Assembly (NCBI GenBank): GCA_041940425.1 | Contig: JBGTSF010000002.1 | Coordinates: forward strand, 1-64,000 | Direction of reading: 5' to 3' | DNA length: 64,000 nt | DNA from: DATHTS01 sp041940425 | Lineage (GTDB): Bacteria > Acidobacteriota > Blastocatellia > Pyrinomonadales > Pyrinomonadaceae | Shown: piece after piece, positions 23,755 to 33,626 of the stretch | Numbering within the stretch: position 1 is the stretch's first letter | Layout: the number at the start of each line of letters is the position of its first letter | Made by a program: the position numbers and the translations under genes | Notes under the pieces: model-generated | What the model saw: only the letters and a program-made list of their open reading frames with translations | What the model was told of the DNA's origin: nothing | Database searches by the model: none

Positions 23755-26700
23755 TTAGAAAAGAAGTCTAAATCCAAACCGCACCGATCTCGCTGATTGG
23801 AAAAGCTGCGGCTTGCCGTAGCGAATGTCGGGTCTGTCCGGCGAGGCGGCGATCCGGTCGAGAATCGGCTGCAGCAGTGCGCCCGATGTATAAGCATTTG
23901 CATACAATAAAGGACGCTGGGCGGCAGTCGCCGTCGGAAACATCGCCGCATCGTTGGGTCTGCCCGCGGTCGTGTTCAAGACCTGATAGATCGTCGTTAC
24001 GGTGTCCTGATCCCAGAGATTCAAAATATTGAGATCGAAAGCCAGAGTGAACCGGTCGTCTCTGCCGAATCTATAACGGTGTGTAACGTTAAAATCCGTC
24101 TGCGAAAACGTCGGTGTCCTTCCCAGATTGCCCCGCTTATAAAATATCTGCGGTGTTACGCTGGACTGACCGTAAATGTATGTTGTCATCGGCAGACCGG
24201 AAGTTACGGTCTGGAACGCCGAGAGTTCGGTAGAATTCGACTTGCTTCCAAGCCAATCGAAGATATACGCGCCGTAAATATTGAATACGTGCGGTCGGTC
24301 GGTCGGAAGCGGTCCGTTATCCGGTTCGCCTTCGGCTGTAAATCCGATAAACGGCAGGTCGAACGCGCGGCTGACACCGGGCGCGAGCCGTCCGTCAAGC
24401 AGATGCACTTCGTCCGAGCTGGTTAAGCCGGTGTAATTTCCGTATAAACGGCTGTATGTGTAATTGGCATTGAAATACCAATCGTTCGATAACCGTTTCT
24501 CGAAAACGAACTCGACTCCGTCATAACGGCGCTGCGGCACGGCGACTTTTTGGTAACCGAAAGTTTGAAGCGATTCGAGATGCAAACCGCGTCCCGGATT
24601 ACCGATGATATAAGCCTCACTGCCTTGATTATTTACGAAGCCTGCGTCTTCAACCACTTCGTCAACATTCTTATATGTATAACGCGATCGGAAAACGTAG
24701 TCTTTGCTTAATTGTCTTTCGACACCGACCGTAAATTCGGTTTGGCGGAACGGTTTCAGATCGGGATCAACCGCGCCGAAGCCGCTGTAAATACTCGCGC
24801 CGGGTTCATTGGCATTTACCCGTAAGTTTCGCTGACACCGGCTTCTCACCCCGGGTGCGATAGTTCCGGTCGTCGGGCAGACGCTCGGCCCGGTAAACCC
24901 GCCGACGATGGTTGCGATGTTGAATGTTCCGACCGTCTCGCCGGGGAAAACTTCGAAATAATCTTCAAGAAAAACGTCGCCGCCGAATAAGCCGCGCGGA
25001 AGAGCGAATTTCAGACGGTCGAAAAACCGACCGTAGCTGGCGAAAATTTTCGTTTTGCCGTCGCCGGCAATGTCGTAGGCAAATCCGAGCCGCGGCGCGA
25101 CCTTGTCGCCCCAATTAAAATCAACCGCGCTCGGAAACTCGTTGAACGTCGGTAAATTCTCTTTCTCGACACGAACGCCGAGATTGAGAGTCAAACGGCT
25201 GATCGGCTGCCATTTATCCTGTATAAAAATCCCCTGATTGAGATTCGAGCCGCGTCCGTTTGTTCCCGTGCGTCGAAAAGAGCCGGAACCGATTGCGCCG
25301 GGCGTATCCTGCACACCGGGCTGTGTAACGGAAATCGGCTGTCCGATAAAAAAGCGCAATTCCCCGATAGCATTATTTCCCGATTGGACATCGTTAAAGA
25401 CCGTATATCTTTGATAACCGCCTTTCAATTCATGTCTTCCGCCGCCGTTGAATATATATGTCGCGGAAAATTCATACGTTGTGCGAACCGAAACGTCCTT
25501 GGTTGTAATCGAGTTCACGCCCGATGTCGGACAGGCAAATGGAACGGGCGGATTTGAAGTGTTGGTACAGCTGACAACCCGCGTAAACTGGGGAATAAAA
25601 TAATTACCGAGTTTTTCATTTAGAAAACCCCGGCTGTAACGCCCGTCAATAACCAGATTGCTGGTCGGCGTATAAGCTCCCGAAAACGTTACGATATTCG
25701 AGTTTTGCCGTCCGCCTTGTCGAGGTCTATATTCAGCTTCGGTCAATACACCAATCGAACCGCCATAGTTAATTGTCGGTAAGACCGGGGTGAGAGTGAA
25801 AATACTCGTCGAACCCGGAAGGCTTCCCTCGTCCACCACGGGATTCCAAAGATATGTACTCGTCAGTCTCAGATTGTTAAACGGATTGCCGTCAATGCGG
25901 GCGAACGCATATTCGTATGTTCTCTTTCTACTATAATTTTGGGTTGCATAATTTACCCTGGTGGATGCGGGCGCGCTGGTAAAATACTGCGTCGTCATCT
26001 CCGAATTAAAAATCTGCGGCGTATAACTGCCGTAAAACCAGGCACGATCTTTAATGATCGGTCCGCTCAGGTTTGCCGTCGGGAAAAAGTCTGTTCCTTG
26101 TGTCTTGATCGAATCGATGTATTCGGCAAATTGCTGGAAAGTCCCGCCGGAAACCGATCCGCTCGTAAAACGTGACAGAGACGGGCGCGGATTGCCGTTT
26201 AATTTCGGAACTTGAAACTGCGTCCCGAATTCACCGTGAAAACCGTTATTTCCGCCCCGCGTTACCACGCTCACCACGCCGCCCGTCGCGCCGCCGTATT
26301 CAGCATTGAAACCGCTCGATTTGACCTGCACTTCCTGCACGAGCTGGGTCGGAATGTTGTAGGTTTCGTTCAAAGTTCCCGTCCGGTAATTGGTAACTTC
26401 CTGACCGTCCAGAACGAACACATTTTCGCCGCCGGATGCGCCGTCAACCGAAAATCCGCCCGTCCGGCTTTCCGGTCGGGTGCCGGGAACGGTCTTGAGC
26501 AAGCTCGTAAAACCCGTGCCTTTCGGAAGCAGTTCGATTTTTTGCGCGTTGATGGTCGTTTGGATGGCATTATTTGTTGTATCAACGGGCGGCGCGTCCG
26601 ATACGGAAACGTCAACCGTATTGACGGTTTCGCCCGGATTTACCAGGATTTCAAGCTGTGTATTCTGCCCGATGGCGACCGTAACGTTTTCGTATCTCGA

Positions 26701-27012
26701 TTCGCCGAAGCCGGCGGCTGCCGTCGTTACGACATCGTAAGTTCCGGGCGGCACTTGCAGCAGCCGGAAAAATCCTTCTTCGTTGGTTGTGATCGTGCGC
26801 CGGAATCCCGTGCTGACACCCGTCGAAGTAACGCCTGCCGTACTGCTTTTCGCGCTCGATACGGTAACGGTTACATTCGGCACAGCCGCGCCCGAAGCGT
26901 CTTTGACCGTGCCTTCGATTCCGCCGGTCGTTTCCTGACCGAAAACCGACGTTGCCAATAAACAGGAAGCAAGCGACAATGCCAGTTTCATAAAATTAAA
27001 TTTTCTCTTCAT
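23755..27012 (-). CDS. TonB-dependent Oar-like outer-membrane receptor
   Basis: 1085 aa. Signal peptide, a carboxypeptidase-regulatory-like domain (GGIEGTVKDASGAAVPNVTV, about 30-120), a plug domain (FSVDGASGGENVFVLDGQEV) and a long beta-barrel ending in the aromatic RFGFRLLF signal. Such giant receptors are expanded in acidobacteria and are thought to import large polymers. ATG 27012 is chosen because AAGGAG lies upstream; TTG 27027 is rejected. It lies 245 bp downstream of a second, larger receptor gene, and nagA follows, which suggests an amino-sugar polymer as one possible substrate. Confidence 0.9.
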   Translation of the reverse strand: MKRKFNFMKLALSLASCLLATSVFGQETTGGIEGTVKDASGAAVPNVTVTVSSAKSSTAGVTSTGVSTGFRRTITTNEEGFFRLLQVPPGTYDVVTTAAAGFGESRYENVTVAIGQNTQLEILVNPGETVNTVDVSVSDAPPVDTTNNAIQTTINAQKIELLPKGTGFTSLLKTVPGTRPESRTGGFSVDGASGGENVFVLDGQEVTNYRTGTLNETYNIPTQLVQEVQVKSSGFNAEYGGATGGVVSVVTRGGNNGFHGEFGTQFQVPKLNGNPRPSLSRFTSGSVSGGTFQQFAEYIDSIKTQGTDFFPTANLSGPIIKDRAWFYGSYTPQIFNSEMTTQYFTSAPASTRVNYATQNYSRKRTYEYAFARIDGNPFNNLRLTSTYLWNPVVDEGSLPGSTSIFTLTPVLPTINYGGSIGVLTEAEYRPRQGGRQNSNIVTFSGAYTPTSNLVIDGRYSRGFLNEKLGNYFIPQFTRVVSCTNTSNPPVPFACPTSGVNSITTKDVSVRTTYEFSATYIFNGGGRHELKGGYQRYTVFNDVQSGNNAIGELRFFIGQPISVTQPGVQDTPGAIGSGSFRRTGTNGRGSNLNQGIFIQDKWQPISRLTLNLGVRVEKENLPTFNEFPSAVDFNWGDKVAPRLGFAYDIAGDGKTKIFASYGRFFDRLKFALPRGLFGGDVFLEDYFEVFPGETVGTFNIATIVGGFTGPSVCPTTGTIAPGVRSRCQRNLRVNANEPGASIYSGFGAVDPDLKPFRQTEFTVGVERQLSKDYVFRSRYTYKNVDEVVEDAGFVNNQGSEAYIIGNPGRGLHLESLQTFGYQKVAVPQRRYDGVEFVFEKRLSNDWYFNANYTYSRLYGNYTGLTSSDEVHLLDGRLAPGVSRAFDLPFIGFTAEGEPDNGPLPTDRPHVFNIYGAYIFDWLGSKSNSTELSAFQTVTSGLPMTTYIYGQSSVTPQIFYKRGNLGRTPTFSQTDFNVTHRYRFGRDDRFTLAFDLNILNLWDQDTVTTIYQVLNTTAGRPNDAAMFPTATAAQRPLLYANAYTSGALLQPILDRIAASPDRPDIRYGKPQLFQSARSVRFGFRLLF

Positions 27013-27225
27013 ATTTTGCTCCTTCAAAATGTTTATTCCCTCGTAACTTCCCCTTGATTGCCGGATTTATCCGCCTGTTTTACTTTCACCTCACAAAAAG
27101 CCGGAAGCTGAAATGTCAAAAGTATTTTTTTAGTTTTTCCGAAATGAACGATCCGTTCCGGCAAATTTTTATTTGTCGAAAAATTGCATGCCGAATACTT
27201 TGAGCCGCAATTGGAATTCAAAAAA

Positions 27226-27258
27226 AATGCCTGCACTAACAAACAAAATGCAGGCATT
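27226..27258 (-). terminator. Terminator after the 27273-30848 gene
   Basis: 10-bp perfect stem AATGCCTGCA/TGCAGGCATT with a 13-base loop, followed by T-runs in the minus direction. It lies just past the stop of the larger receptor gene. Confidence 0.85.
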
Positions 27259-27272
27259 TTTAATCACTTGAA

Positions 27273-30200
27273 TTACCAGTAGAATTTCACACCAAGCTGA
27301 ATGGTTCGCGGATCGCGCGCCGTCAACACCTGACCGAAACTCGCCGCCGTTACGTTCGTGCTGATGGAGTTGAAATTCGTCGTGTTGAATACATTGAAAG
27401 CTTCGCCGCGAAGTTGGAGTCTCAAAGATTCGCTGAAACGAAAATTCTTCGACAAAGTAAAATCAACCCTGCGGAGCGGCGGTCCCTCGACAATTCCGCG
27501 CGGCGCATTACCGACCACGTTCGGAATATTCGTCGCGGTCGAAAGCGGATTTGGCTGAAAACAAGTCGTGTTAAACCATTGCTGCTGCGTCTGCGCCCCG
27601 CCTTGATTCGGATCACAGGTCATTATCGGTCTGCCGCCGGCGACGAGAGCCGGGATAAATCCGAGTCCCGCCGGATCGAACGAAGATGTCGTAACGGTAA
27701 ACGGAAGTCCGGTCTGGTAGGTCGCAATTCCCTGAACCTGCCAGCCGCCCAACATTTTACCGACAAAACCTCTTTGATCTTTATAGAATGGCAATTCGTA
27801 AATGTAGTTGACAGTCAGAACATGCCGGCGGTCGAGCGCGGCGCGCCCGTATTCGCCCCTGATGTCATACGAATTTTGCGGCGCGGTCGAGCGGTCGGTT
27901 TGATTGTCGGTCAGATTTTTCGCCCAGGTGTATGCGAGATTGACTTGCGAACTGCTCGAAAAGCGGTGCTGTCCGAAAATCTGCATACTGTGATAATTGG
28001 AATTGTATTGCGGCGCGATGATATTGATCGAACGATAGCCGCGAAACGGGCGGATCTGATCAATGATCGTTGTCTGCGCCGAGGAGAAAAACGCTCTGCC
28101 CGGCACCAGACACGGAGCCGAAGGAGTAGTCGAAGCGCCGACCGCGCACTGAGAATTTAACGCCACGCCCGGAGCGAGTTCGTTCAATTCATACGCGCCG
28201 ATCAGGTTGACTCCTTTCGAACCGTAATACCCGACCGTGACAATCGTGTTTGCCGTCAACTGCTGTTGGACATCGAGAGACCAATGCTGCATATACGGCG
28301 TTTTCCATTCGGCTTGCAGCGCGCGCAGATTGTTGACCGTTGCCGAAGCCGCGACCGTGCAGTTTCCGCCCGGAACCGGATTGCTGATGTTGATGCCCGT
28401 AACCGTGCAGGTTTGCTGATACGGCGGGTTCAGACCGATCTGCTGGAGAAGCGTTCCGTTCAACACCTGGTCGTGATAAATGCCGTAGCCGGTTCTGATC
28501 GAAGTTTCCCCTTTACCGAACGGATCCCAGGCTAACCCGACGCGCGGCGCGAAATCGGTTTTCGGCGCGTCCACGACAAATTTGCCCCACGGCGAAGGAG
28601 TCGGCGTGCAGTTGAAATTCGCCGGCGGAGTTATCAGATTCTGCGTATTGGCGATGATGCCGTTACAGAAGTTTTTACCGGCGGCGGCAACCCGCAGACC
28701 GTCGCCGCGCACCAGCGGGGCGGCTGACGCGCTCCAGAGCTCGGGAACGAAATTGGTCAAACGACCGTTTTCGTCATACGGCGAACCGAAGAAGGAATAG
28801 CGAACGCCGAAGTATAAAGTCAGATTCCGGCGAACGCGCCATTCGTCCTGCGCATACCATTCGAACGTTTTCTGCCGCAGATCCGCCGTGTAATCAAAAC
28901 TCGCCTGCGTAAACGAAGCGTTTGTTCCCTGCAGGAAGTTAGCCCATTGCTGTCTGGTTTGATTCAGCGTTCCGGTTACGCCGGTGGCTAAAACGTTAGT
29001 CGTCGCGCCGGGCGTATTGAAACCGCTGTAGATACCTTCGTTGCTTCCGGCGAGCGCATTCTCATTTTTCCGGTAGAGCGAATAGATCGCGCCGAATTTC
29101 ATCGTGTGGCTTCCGCTGATCCAGGCAAGACTGCCGGAAAAGTTTTGTTTCCACGAAAAATTGTCATACGGACCGAAACCTTGCAGTGCGCTGAATCCGT
29201 TGCCGGAAACCGTCGGCACGCGGTCGCGCTGATTCGGATACGGCAAAGGCGGAGCAATCGGCGAATTGTTTAACGCGAGCAACCCGATATTGTTGCTCAA
29301 AATCGCGCCGTAACCGAATCTGTAACTGCCTTCCAAAATAACATTCGGACTGAGAATGTAATTTGTTTGAAAGGTGTGCGTTCTGCCCGGCGAATTAGTG
29401 CTGGTCAGCGAAACTCCCGGAAGCCCCGCACCGCTGGAAAACAGCGAATTGGCGTCTTCGGTCGGAATTTTGTCATTCTGAAACCGGTAATAAGCCGACC
29501 ATTTATCCGAAAAACTGGTGTCGAGTTTAAAGATTTCCTGTTGGAAATTAGCGATATTTCTGGTCGGAAAACTCAATGTGTAGGGACTCGCCGGATTTAC
29601 GGAATTCGGCAACGGCAGTTTGTTATAGATAAAATTTAGATATTGCTGAGAAAGCGGATTGATCGGTCTGACGCTGGAAATCGGCGTTCCGGCGGGAAGT
29701 TCCAGCGTGCAGGTCGTTCCCGTCGCCTGCAGACAGATATTGACCGGGAAAATTCCCTGCCGCAACTGCGCGTCGGGAACGGTCGAGTTCAGCGTCGGGT
29801 AGCGAATGTCCCGTCGAAACTCCTGCGAAAAGAAAAAGTATGTTCTTTTGTAGCGTCTAAACATTCCTTCATCGGGATCGCGTTCGCCGAAATTAAAGAA
29901 ATAGACCGGACCGCCGACAGTCCAGCCGAAGTTGTTATAGCGAAACGGTCTGCGGAGAGCCTTCCCGTCCGAATCGCGTCCGGCGGCGGCGGTTTGATTT
30001 GTAAAATAATCATTGGCGTTAAGTTTTTCATTTCTGACGAATTCGAAAAATGTGCCGTGAAACTCGTCGGTGCCGCTCTTGGTTACGACGTTGACCTGCC
30101 CGCCGCCGCTTCTTCCCGATTCCGCCGGATAAAGCGATCTTAAAACTTTGAATTCGCCGATCGAATCAACGCTCGGATAAGCCTGAATGGTCAAATTAGA

Positions 30201-30848
30201 ACCGCGGTCGGTAATATCCGCGCCGTCAACCGTAAAAGTGTTCTGACTGCTGCGCGCGCCGTTGACCGAAATTTGTATCGTATTCGCCTGACCGTCCGGG
30301 TTGACCGTTCCGACATAAACCTGATCGGACAGATTGCTCGACACGCCCGGCGCGAGCGTTACGAGCTGGACGAAATTTCGATTGTTGACGGGAAGTTCTA
30401 CAACCTGCGTGCCGTTGATCACGGTCGCCGAAGTCGGCGTGGTCAGTTCGACCGAAACCGGATCGGCTTCGACCGTAACGACTTCGGCAATATCTCCGGC
30501 TTCCAAGGTAACATCAACCGTGCGGCGCGCGCCGACATCTACCTTGACATCGGTTTTAACGCTCTTTTTGAAATTTGCCGCTTCGACCGTTACCTCGTAA
30601 ACGCTGGTCGCCAGATTCGGAACGGAAAATTCGCCGCCGTCATTCGTGGTCAACGATCGCACGATAATATTACCTTTGCTCGAATCTCTGATCGTTACCG
30701 TCGCGCCGGGAACAACCGCCCCGGCACTGTCGCGCACCGTTCCCACAATCGAGCCGGTAATTTCCTGCGCCGAAATCACACCGCTCAAACAAAGACAAAA
30801 AATTGCCGGTACAAAAATTTTGCCAAAAAAATAGCCGATTTTTTTCAT
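27273..30848 (-). CDS. TonB-dependent Oar-like outer-membrane receptor
   Basis: 1191 aa. Signal peptide ending in SGVISAQ, carboxypeptidase-regulatory-like domain (GSIVGTVRDSAGAVVPGATV), plug domain with VNGARSSQNTFTVDGADITD, and a barrel ending in TIQLGVKFYW. Typical of the acidobacterial receptors that resemble Oar of Myxococcus. ATG 30848 is backed by GAGGAAG. It shares the fold but not close sequence identity with the next gene (23755), so the two may take different ligands. Its own terminator separates the transcripts. Confidence 0.9.
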   Translation of the reverse strand: MKKIGYFFGKIFVPAIFCLCLSGVISAQEITGSIVGTVRDSAGAVVPGATVTIRDSSKGNIIVRSLTTNDGGEFSVPNLATSVYEVTVEAANFKKSVKTDVKVDVGARRTVDVTLEAGDIAEVVTVEADPVSVELTTPTSATVINGTQVVELPVNNRNFVQLVTLAPGVSSNLSDQVYVGTVNPDGQANTIQISVNGARSSQNTFTVDGADITDRGSNLTIQAYPSVDSIGEFKVLRSLYPAESGRSGGGQVNVVTKSGTDEFHGTFFEFVRNEKLNANDYFTNQTAAAGRDSDGKALRRPFRYNNFGWTVGGPVYFFNFGERDPDEGMFRRYKRTYFFFSQEFRRDIRYPTLNSTVPDAQLRQGIFPVNICLQATGTTCTLELPAGTPISSVRPINPLSQQYLNFIYNKLPLPNSVNPASPYTLSFPTRNIANFQQEIFKLDTSFSDKWSAYYRFQNDKIPTEDANSLFSSGAGLPGVSLTSTNSPGRTHTFQTNYILSPNVILEGSYRFGYGAILSNNIGLLALNNSPIAPPLPYPNQRDRVPTVSGNGFSALQGFGPYDNFSWKQNFSGSLAWISGSHTMKFGAIYSLYRKNENALAGSNEGIYSGFNTPGATTNVLATGVTGTLNQTRQQWANFLQGTNASFTQASFDYTADLRQKTFEWYAQDEWRVRRNLTLYFGVRYSFFGSPYDENGRLTNFVPELWSASAAPLVRGDGLRVAAAGKNFCNGIIANTQNLITPPANFNCTPTPSPWGKFVVDAPKTDFAPRVGLAWDPFGKGETSIRTGYGIYHDQVLNGTLLQQIGLNPPYQQTCTVTGINISNPVPGGNCTVAASATVNNLRALQAEWKTPYMQHWSLDVQQQLTANTIVTVGYYGSKGVNLIGAYELNELAPGVALNSQCAVGASTTPSAPCLVPGRAFFSSAQTTIIDQIRPFRGYRSINIIAPQYNSNYHSMQIFGQHRFSSSSQVNLAYTWAKNLTDNQTDRSTAPQNSYDIRGEYGRAALDRRHVLTVNYIYELPFYKDQRGFVGKMLGGWQVQGIATYQTGLPFTVTTSSFDPAGLGFIPALVAGGRPIMTCDPNQGGAQTQQQWFNTTCFQPNPLSTATNIPNVVGNAPRGIVEGPPLRRVDFTLSKNFRFSESLRLQLRGEAFNVFNTTNFNSISTNVTAASFGQVLTARDPRTIQLGVKFYW

Positions 30849-31049
30849 TTTCTTTCTTCCTCGTTTCAGAATTTTTTAGAACTTCAAAGGTTACCACCTA
30901 TTAGATTTATTTAAGTTTTTGGAAAAACGTTCAAATTTTCGTTATAGCTAAGAAAACAGTTTTCTATCAGAAATTTTCAAAAAACTGTTTATTTACGGTG
31001 AAATGTTACGGAAAAATGAACTGATTTAAGATTTATACCCTCAAAAATT

Positions 31050-33626
31050 TTATTTGTAAAGCAAATATCGTGCGCGACGTTTTGAAAATTCCGTTAAATC
31101 ATTTTGCCATGATTTTTTTATCTCGTCGGGCGGCAATCCGCTTTTTATTTTTTCGAAAATATTTTGATTGACGAGCAGGCGGTTGTAGCGTTCGGTTTGC
31201 CACTCGTTCGGAAAAAGTTTCCGCAGAGCGGCGGCGATCTCGATGCCCGTTTCGACCGATTGAAATTCGGCGCGGTTGGTGATTACGATATTTATTCCGC
31301 CGAGATTTTCGTCTTTAAAAACCGACGCTTTCGGTGTAAACCGAATTGGTATAAATCGAACGCCTTTCAGATTTTTTTGATTCAAATAATCGGCTAATCT
31401 TCTGCCGTCGAGCCACGGCGCGCCGATAATTTCAAAAGGCGTGTCCGTGCCGCGTCCGACGCTCAAATTGGTTGTTTCGAGAAGTCCGATTCCCGGATAG
31501 AGCGTCGCCTGCGTCAGCGAACGCATATTCGGCGACGGATTGATCCACGTCTGGTTCGTCTCGTCAAACCACATCGAGCGCGACCAGTTTTCCATTTTGA
31601 TAATTTTTAGATCCGCGCCGATCTTGCGTTCGTCGTTCATCATCATACCGAGTTCGCCGATCGTTAACCCGTAACGGACGGGAATCGTGTGTGCGGCGAT
31701 AAACGAAAGTTTATCCTCGTCGGCGAGCGAACCTTCGACACTCACGCCGTTGATCGGATTCGGGCGATCAAGAACATAAACCGGAATTTTCGCTTTCGCG
31801 GCTTCTTCCAGAACGTTTCTTAAGGTTGCCGTGTAGGTGTAAAATCTTGCGCCGATGTCCTGGATGTCATAGACAATCGCATCGAGATTTTGCAGTTGTT
31901 CGGGTTTCGGTCGGCGCGTTTCGCCGTAGAGCGAATAGATCAGCAAGCCGGTTTTTTCGTCTTTCGTATCGGAAATTTTTTCCTGATCGAGTTCGCCGCG
32001 AATGCCGTGTTCGGGCGAAAAGAGAGCGGCTAATTTTACATTCTTCGCTTCATTTAAAACGTCAATCGTCGGTTTGCCATTTAAATTTCTGCCCGTTTGA
32101 TTTGTAACCAAACCGACGCGCAAATTTTCCAATTCTTTGAAATTGTTTTTTTCTAAAACATCTATTCCATTAAGAACGATTGCGTTTTTCACTGACTGCT
32201 GACTGCTGACTGCCGACTGCTGACTTTTGAATTTTTCGATTTGCGGCGTAACTTGCGACCAGTAAATATTTTCTGCTTCGCGGAATTTTTCAACCGGTGT
32301 GTCTTCGACGGCTGACGCGGCGACGGTTGAAATTTTAGCGCGGACATCTAGGATGTCGCCTTTGCCGTCGGGGTGAACGCGGTTGGAAAGAAAAACGACG
32401 AATGTCTGCGAAACCGGATCAATCCAGATTCCCGTTCCCGTAAACCCCGTGTGTCCGAACGAGCCGAGCGGAAAAAGTTCGCCGCGATTGGTCGAAAACG
32501 TCGTGTTCATATCCCAGCCGAGTCCGCGCGTCGCGCCGGTTTCCGAAACGACAACGGGCGCGGTCATTCGCGCGACGGTCTGCGCCGACAAAATGCGTTT
32601 GCCGTCCAAACTGCCGCCATTCAAGATCATCTGACAATACCGCGCCAGATCGTCGGCGGTCGAAAAAAGTCCGGCGTGTCCGGCAACTCCGCCCATCCGA
32701 AAAGCCGTCGGATCGTGAACCTTTCCGCGCAAAATTTCATTGCCCGTTTTTTCATCGCCTTCAAATTTTGAGCCAAGATAACTGTTTTGCCCTTTAACAT
32801 TTTCAGTCGGCGCAATTCTGGGAATTCTACCCCCAAGGACTAAAGTGGTTCTGGCTGAAAAGTCAGGTTTGGTTTCTTCAATCGAATCGAATGGAAAAAA
32901 CAGTGTGTCATCGCTTTGTCTATATGATTGTAACCAACGAGACGCAAACACATGTAAAGACTCTCCAGTAACTTTTTCAACAATTTCGCCAAGCACGATG
33001 AAACCGATGTCCGAATAAACAAAGCGCGTTCCCGGCGGATGGCGGAGTTTTTCTCTTTTCAGCGCGTCGAGCATTCCTTCGCGCCCCGTCCATTTTTCGC
33101 CGAGATCGAAATCGGGACGAAAACCGCTCGTGTGCGTGAGAAGCTGGTGAACGGTTACGCGCCGGACATCTTTATCTTCGATTTCGGGAAAAAAATCACC
33201 GATCGTGTCGTTCAGACGAATTTTTCCGTCTTCGACCAATTTCATAACGGAAGTCGCCGTCGCCACGACTTTTGTCAGACTCGCCACATCAAAGATCGTG
33301 TCAATCGTCATCTTCTCCTGCGCGGGAACAAGCGAACGGTTGCCGAACGCTTTACGATAGACGATCTTTCCTCTGTGTCCGACGATGACGACCGCACCGG
33401 GCATTTTTTTATCGGCAATCGCTTTTTCGACCAGAGCGTCAATCTGATTCAATTTCTGCCCGTTCATGCCGACCGTCTGCGGCGCGATGACCGGAAGACT
33501 TTGGGCAAAACTTACACTGCAGAGAACACAGAGAACACTAAGGATTCTGAAAACGTAAATGCTGATTGCTGATTGCTGATTGCTTTGAATGAACTTTGAA
33601 CTTTGAACTTTGAACTTTGAACTCAT
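31050..33626 (-). CDS. Serine hydrolase (class C beta-lactamase-like) fused to NamZ/DUF1343 muramidase
   Basis: 858 aa, exported. Residues about 50-480 are a beta-lactamase/esterase-type domain with S116-x-x-K119 in FDVASLTKV, Y204-S-D206 and a GHTG third motif. A linker of heptamer-encoded residues (QQSAVSSQQS) leads to DUF1343 (about 495-858), the NamZ exo-N-acetylmuramidase fold, with VGLVTNQTG, LFSPEHGIRG, YDIQDIGARFYTY and DRPNPI motifs. NamZ releases MurNAc from peptidoglycan. Combining it with a serine hydrolase suggests processing of muropeptides or esterified muramic acid. The N-terminal 20 residues are also repeat-encoded. ATG 33626 overlaps the lysR stop (ATGA), so expression is coupled. 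Confidence 0.88.
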   Translation of the reverse strand: MSSKFKVQSSKFIQSNQQSAISIYVFRILSVLCVLCSVSFAQSLPVIAPQTVGMNGQKLNQIDALVEKAIADKKMPGAVVIVGHRGKIVYRKAFGNRSLVPAQEKMTIDTIFDVASLTKVVATATSVMKLVEDGKIRLNDTIGDFFPEIEDKDVRRVTVHQLLTHTSGFRPDFDLGEKWTGREGMLDALKREKLRHPPGTRFVYSDIGFIVLGEIVEKVTGESLHVFASRWLQSYRQSDDTLFFPFDSIEETKPDFSARTTLVLGGRIPRIAPTENVKGQNSYLGSKFEGDEKTGNEILRGKVHDPTAFRMGGVAGHAGLFSTADDLARYCQMILNGGSLDGKRILSAQTVARMTAPVVVSETGATRGLGWDMNTTFSTNRGELFPLGSFGHTGFTGTGIWIDPVSQTFVVFLSNRVHPDGKGDILDVRAKISTVAASAVEDTPVEKFREAENIYWSQVTPQIEKFKSQQSAVSSQQSVKNAIVLNGIDVLEKNNFKELENLRVGLVTNQTGRNLNGKPTIDVLNEAKNVKLAALFSPEHGIRGELDQEKISDTKDEKTGLLIYSLYGETRRPKPEQLQNLDAIVYDIQDIGARFYTYTATLRNVLEEAAKAKIPVYVLDRPNPINGVSVEGSLADEDKLSFIAAHTIPVRYGLTIGELGMMMNDERKIGADLKIIKMENWSRSMWFDETNQTWINPSPNMRSLTQATLYPGIGLLETTNLSVGRGTDTPFEIIGAPWLDGRRLADYLNQKNLKGVRFIPIRFTPKASVFKDENLGGINIVITNRAEFQSVETGIEIAAALRKLFPNEWQTERYNRLLVNQNIFEKIKSGLPPDEIKKSWQNDLTEFSKRRARYLLYK
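32191..32226. repeat. TGACTGC heptamer array in the interdomain linker
   Basis: Five TGACTGC-like units encode QQSAVSSQQS between the serine-hydrolase and NamZ domains. Because three heptamers are seven codons, the array can expand without shifting frame. Confidence 0.82.
33521..33622. repeat. Repeat blocks at the 5' end of the NamZ fusion gene
   Basis: Three arrays follow one another: an AGAGAACAC-type 9-mer pair (33521-33539) inside the signal-peptide codons, three TGCTGAT units (33560-33580), and about four AACTTTG units (33592-33622) just after the start codon. They encode SSKFKVQSSKF and SNQQSAIS, a hydrophilic extension before the hydrophobic signal core. Confidence 0.8.
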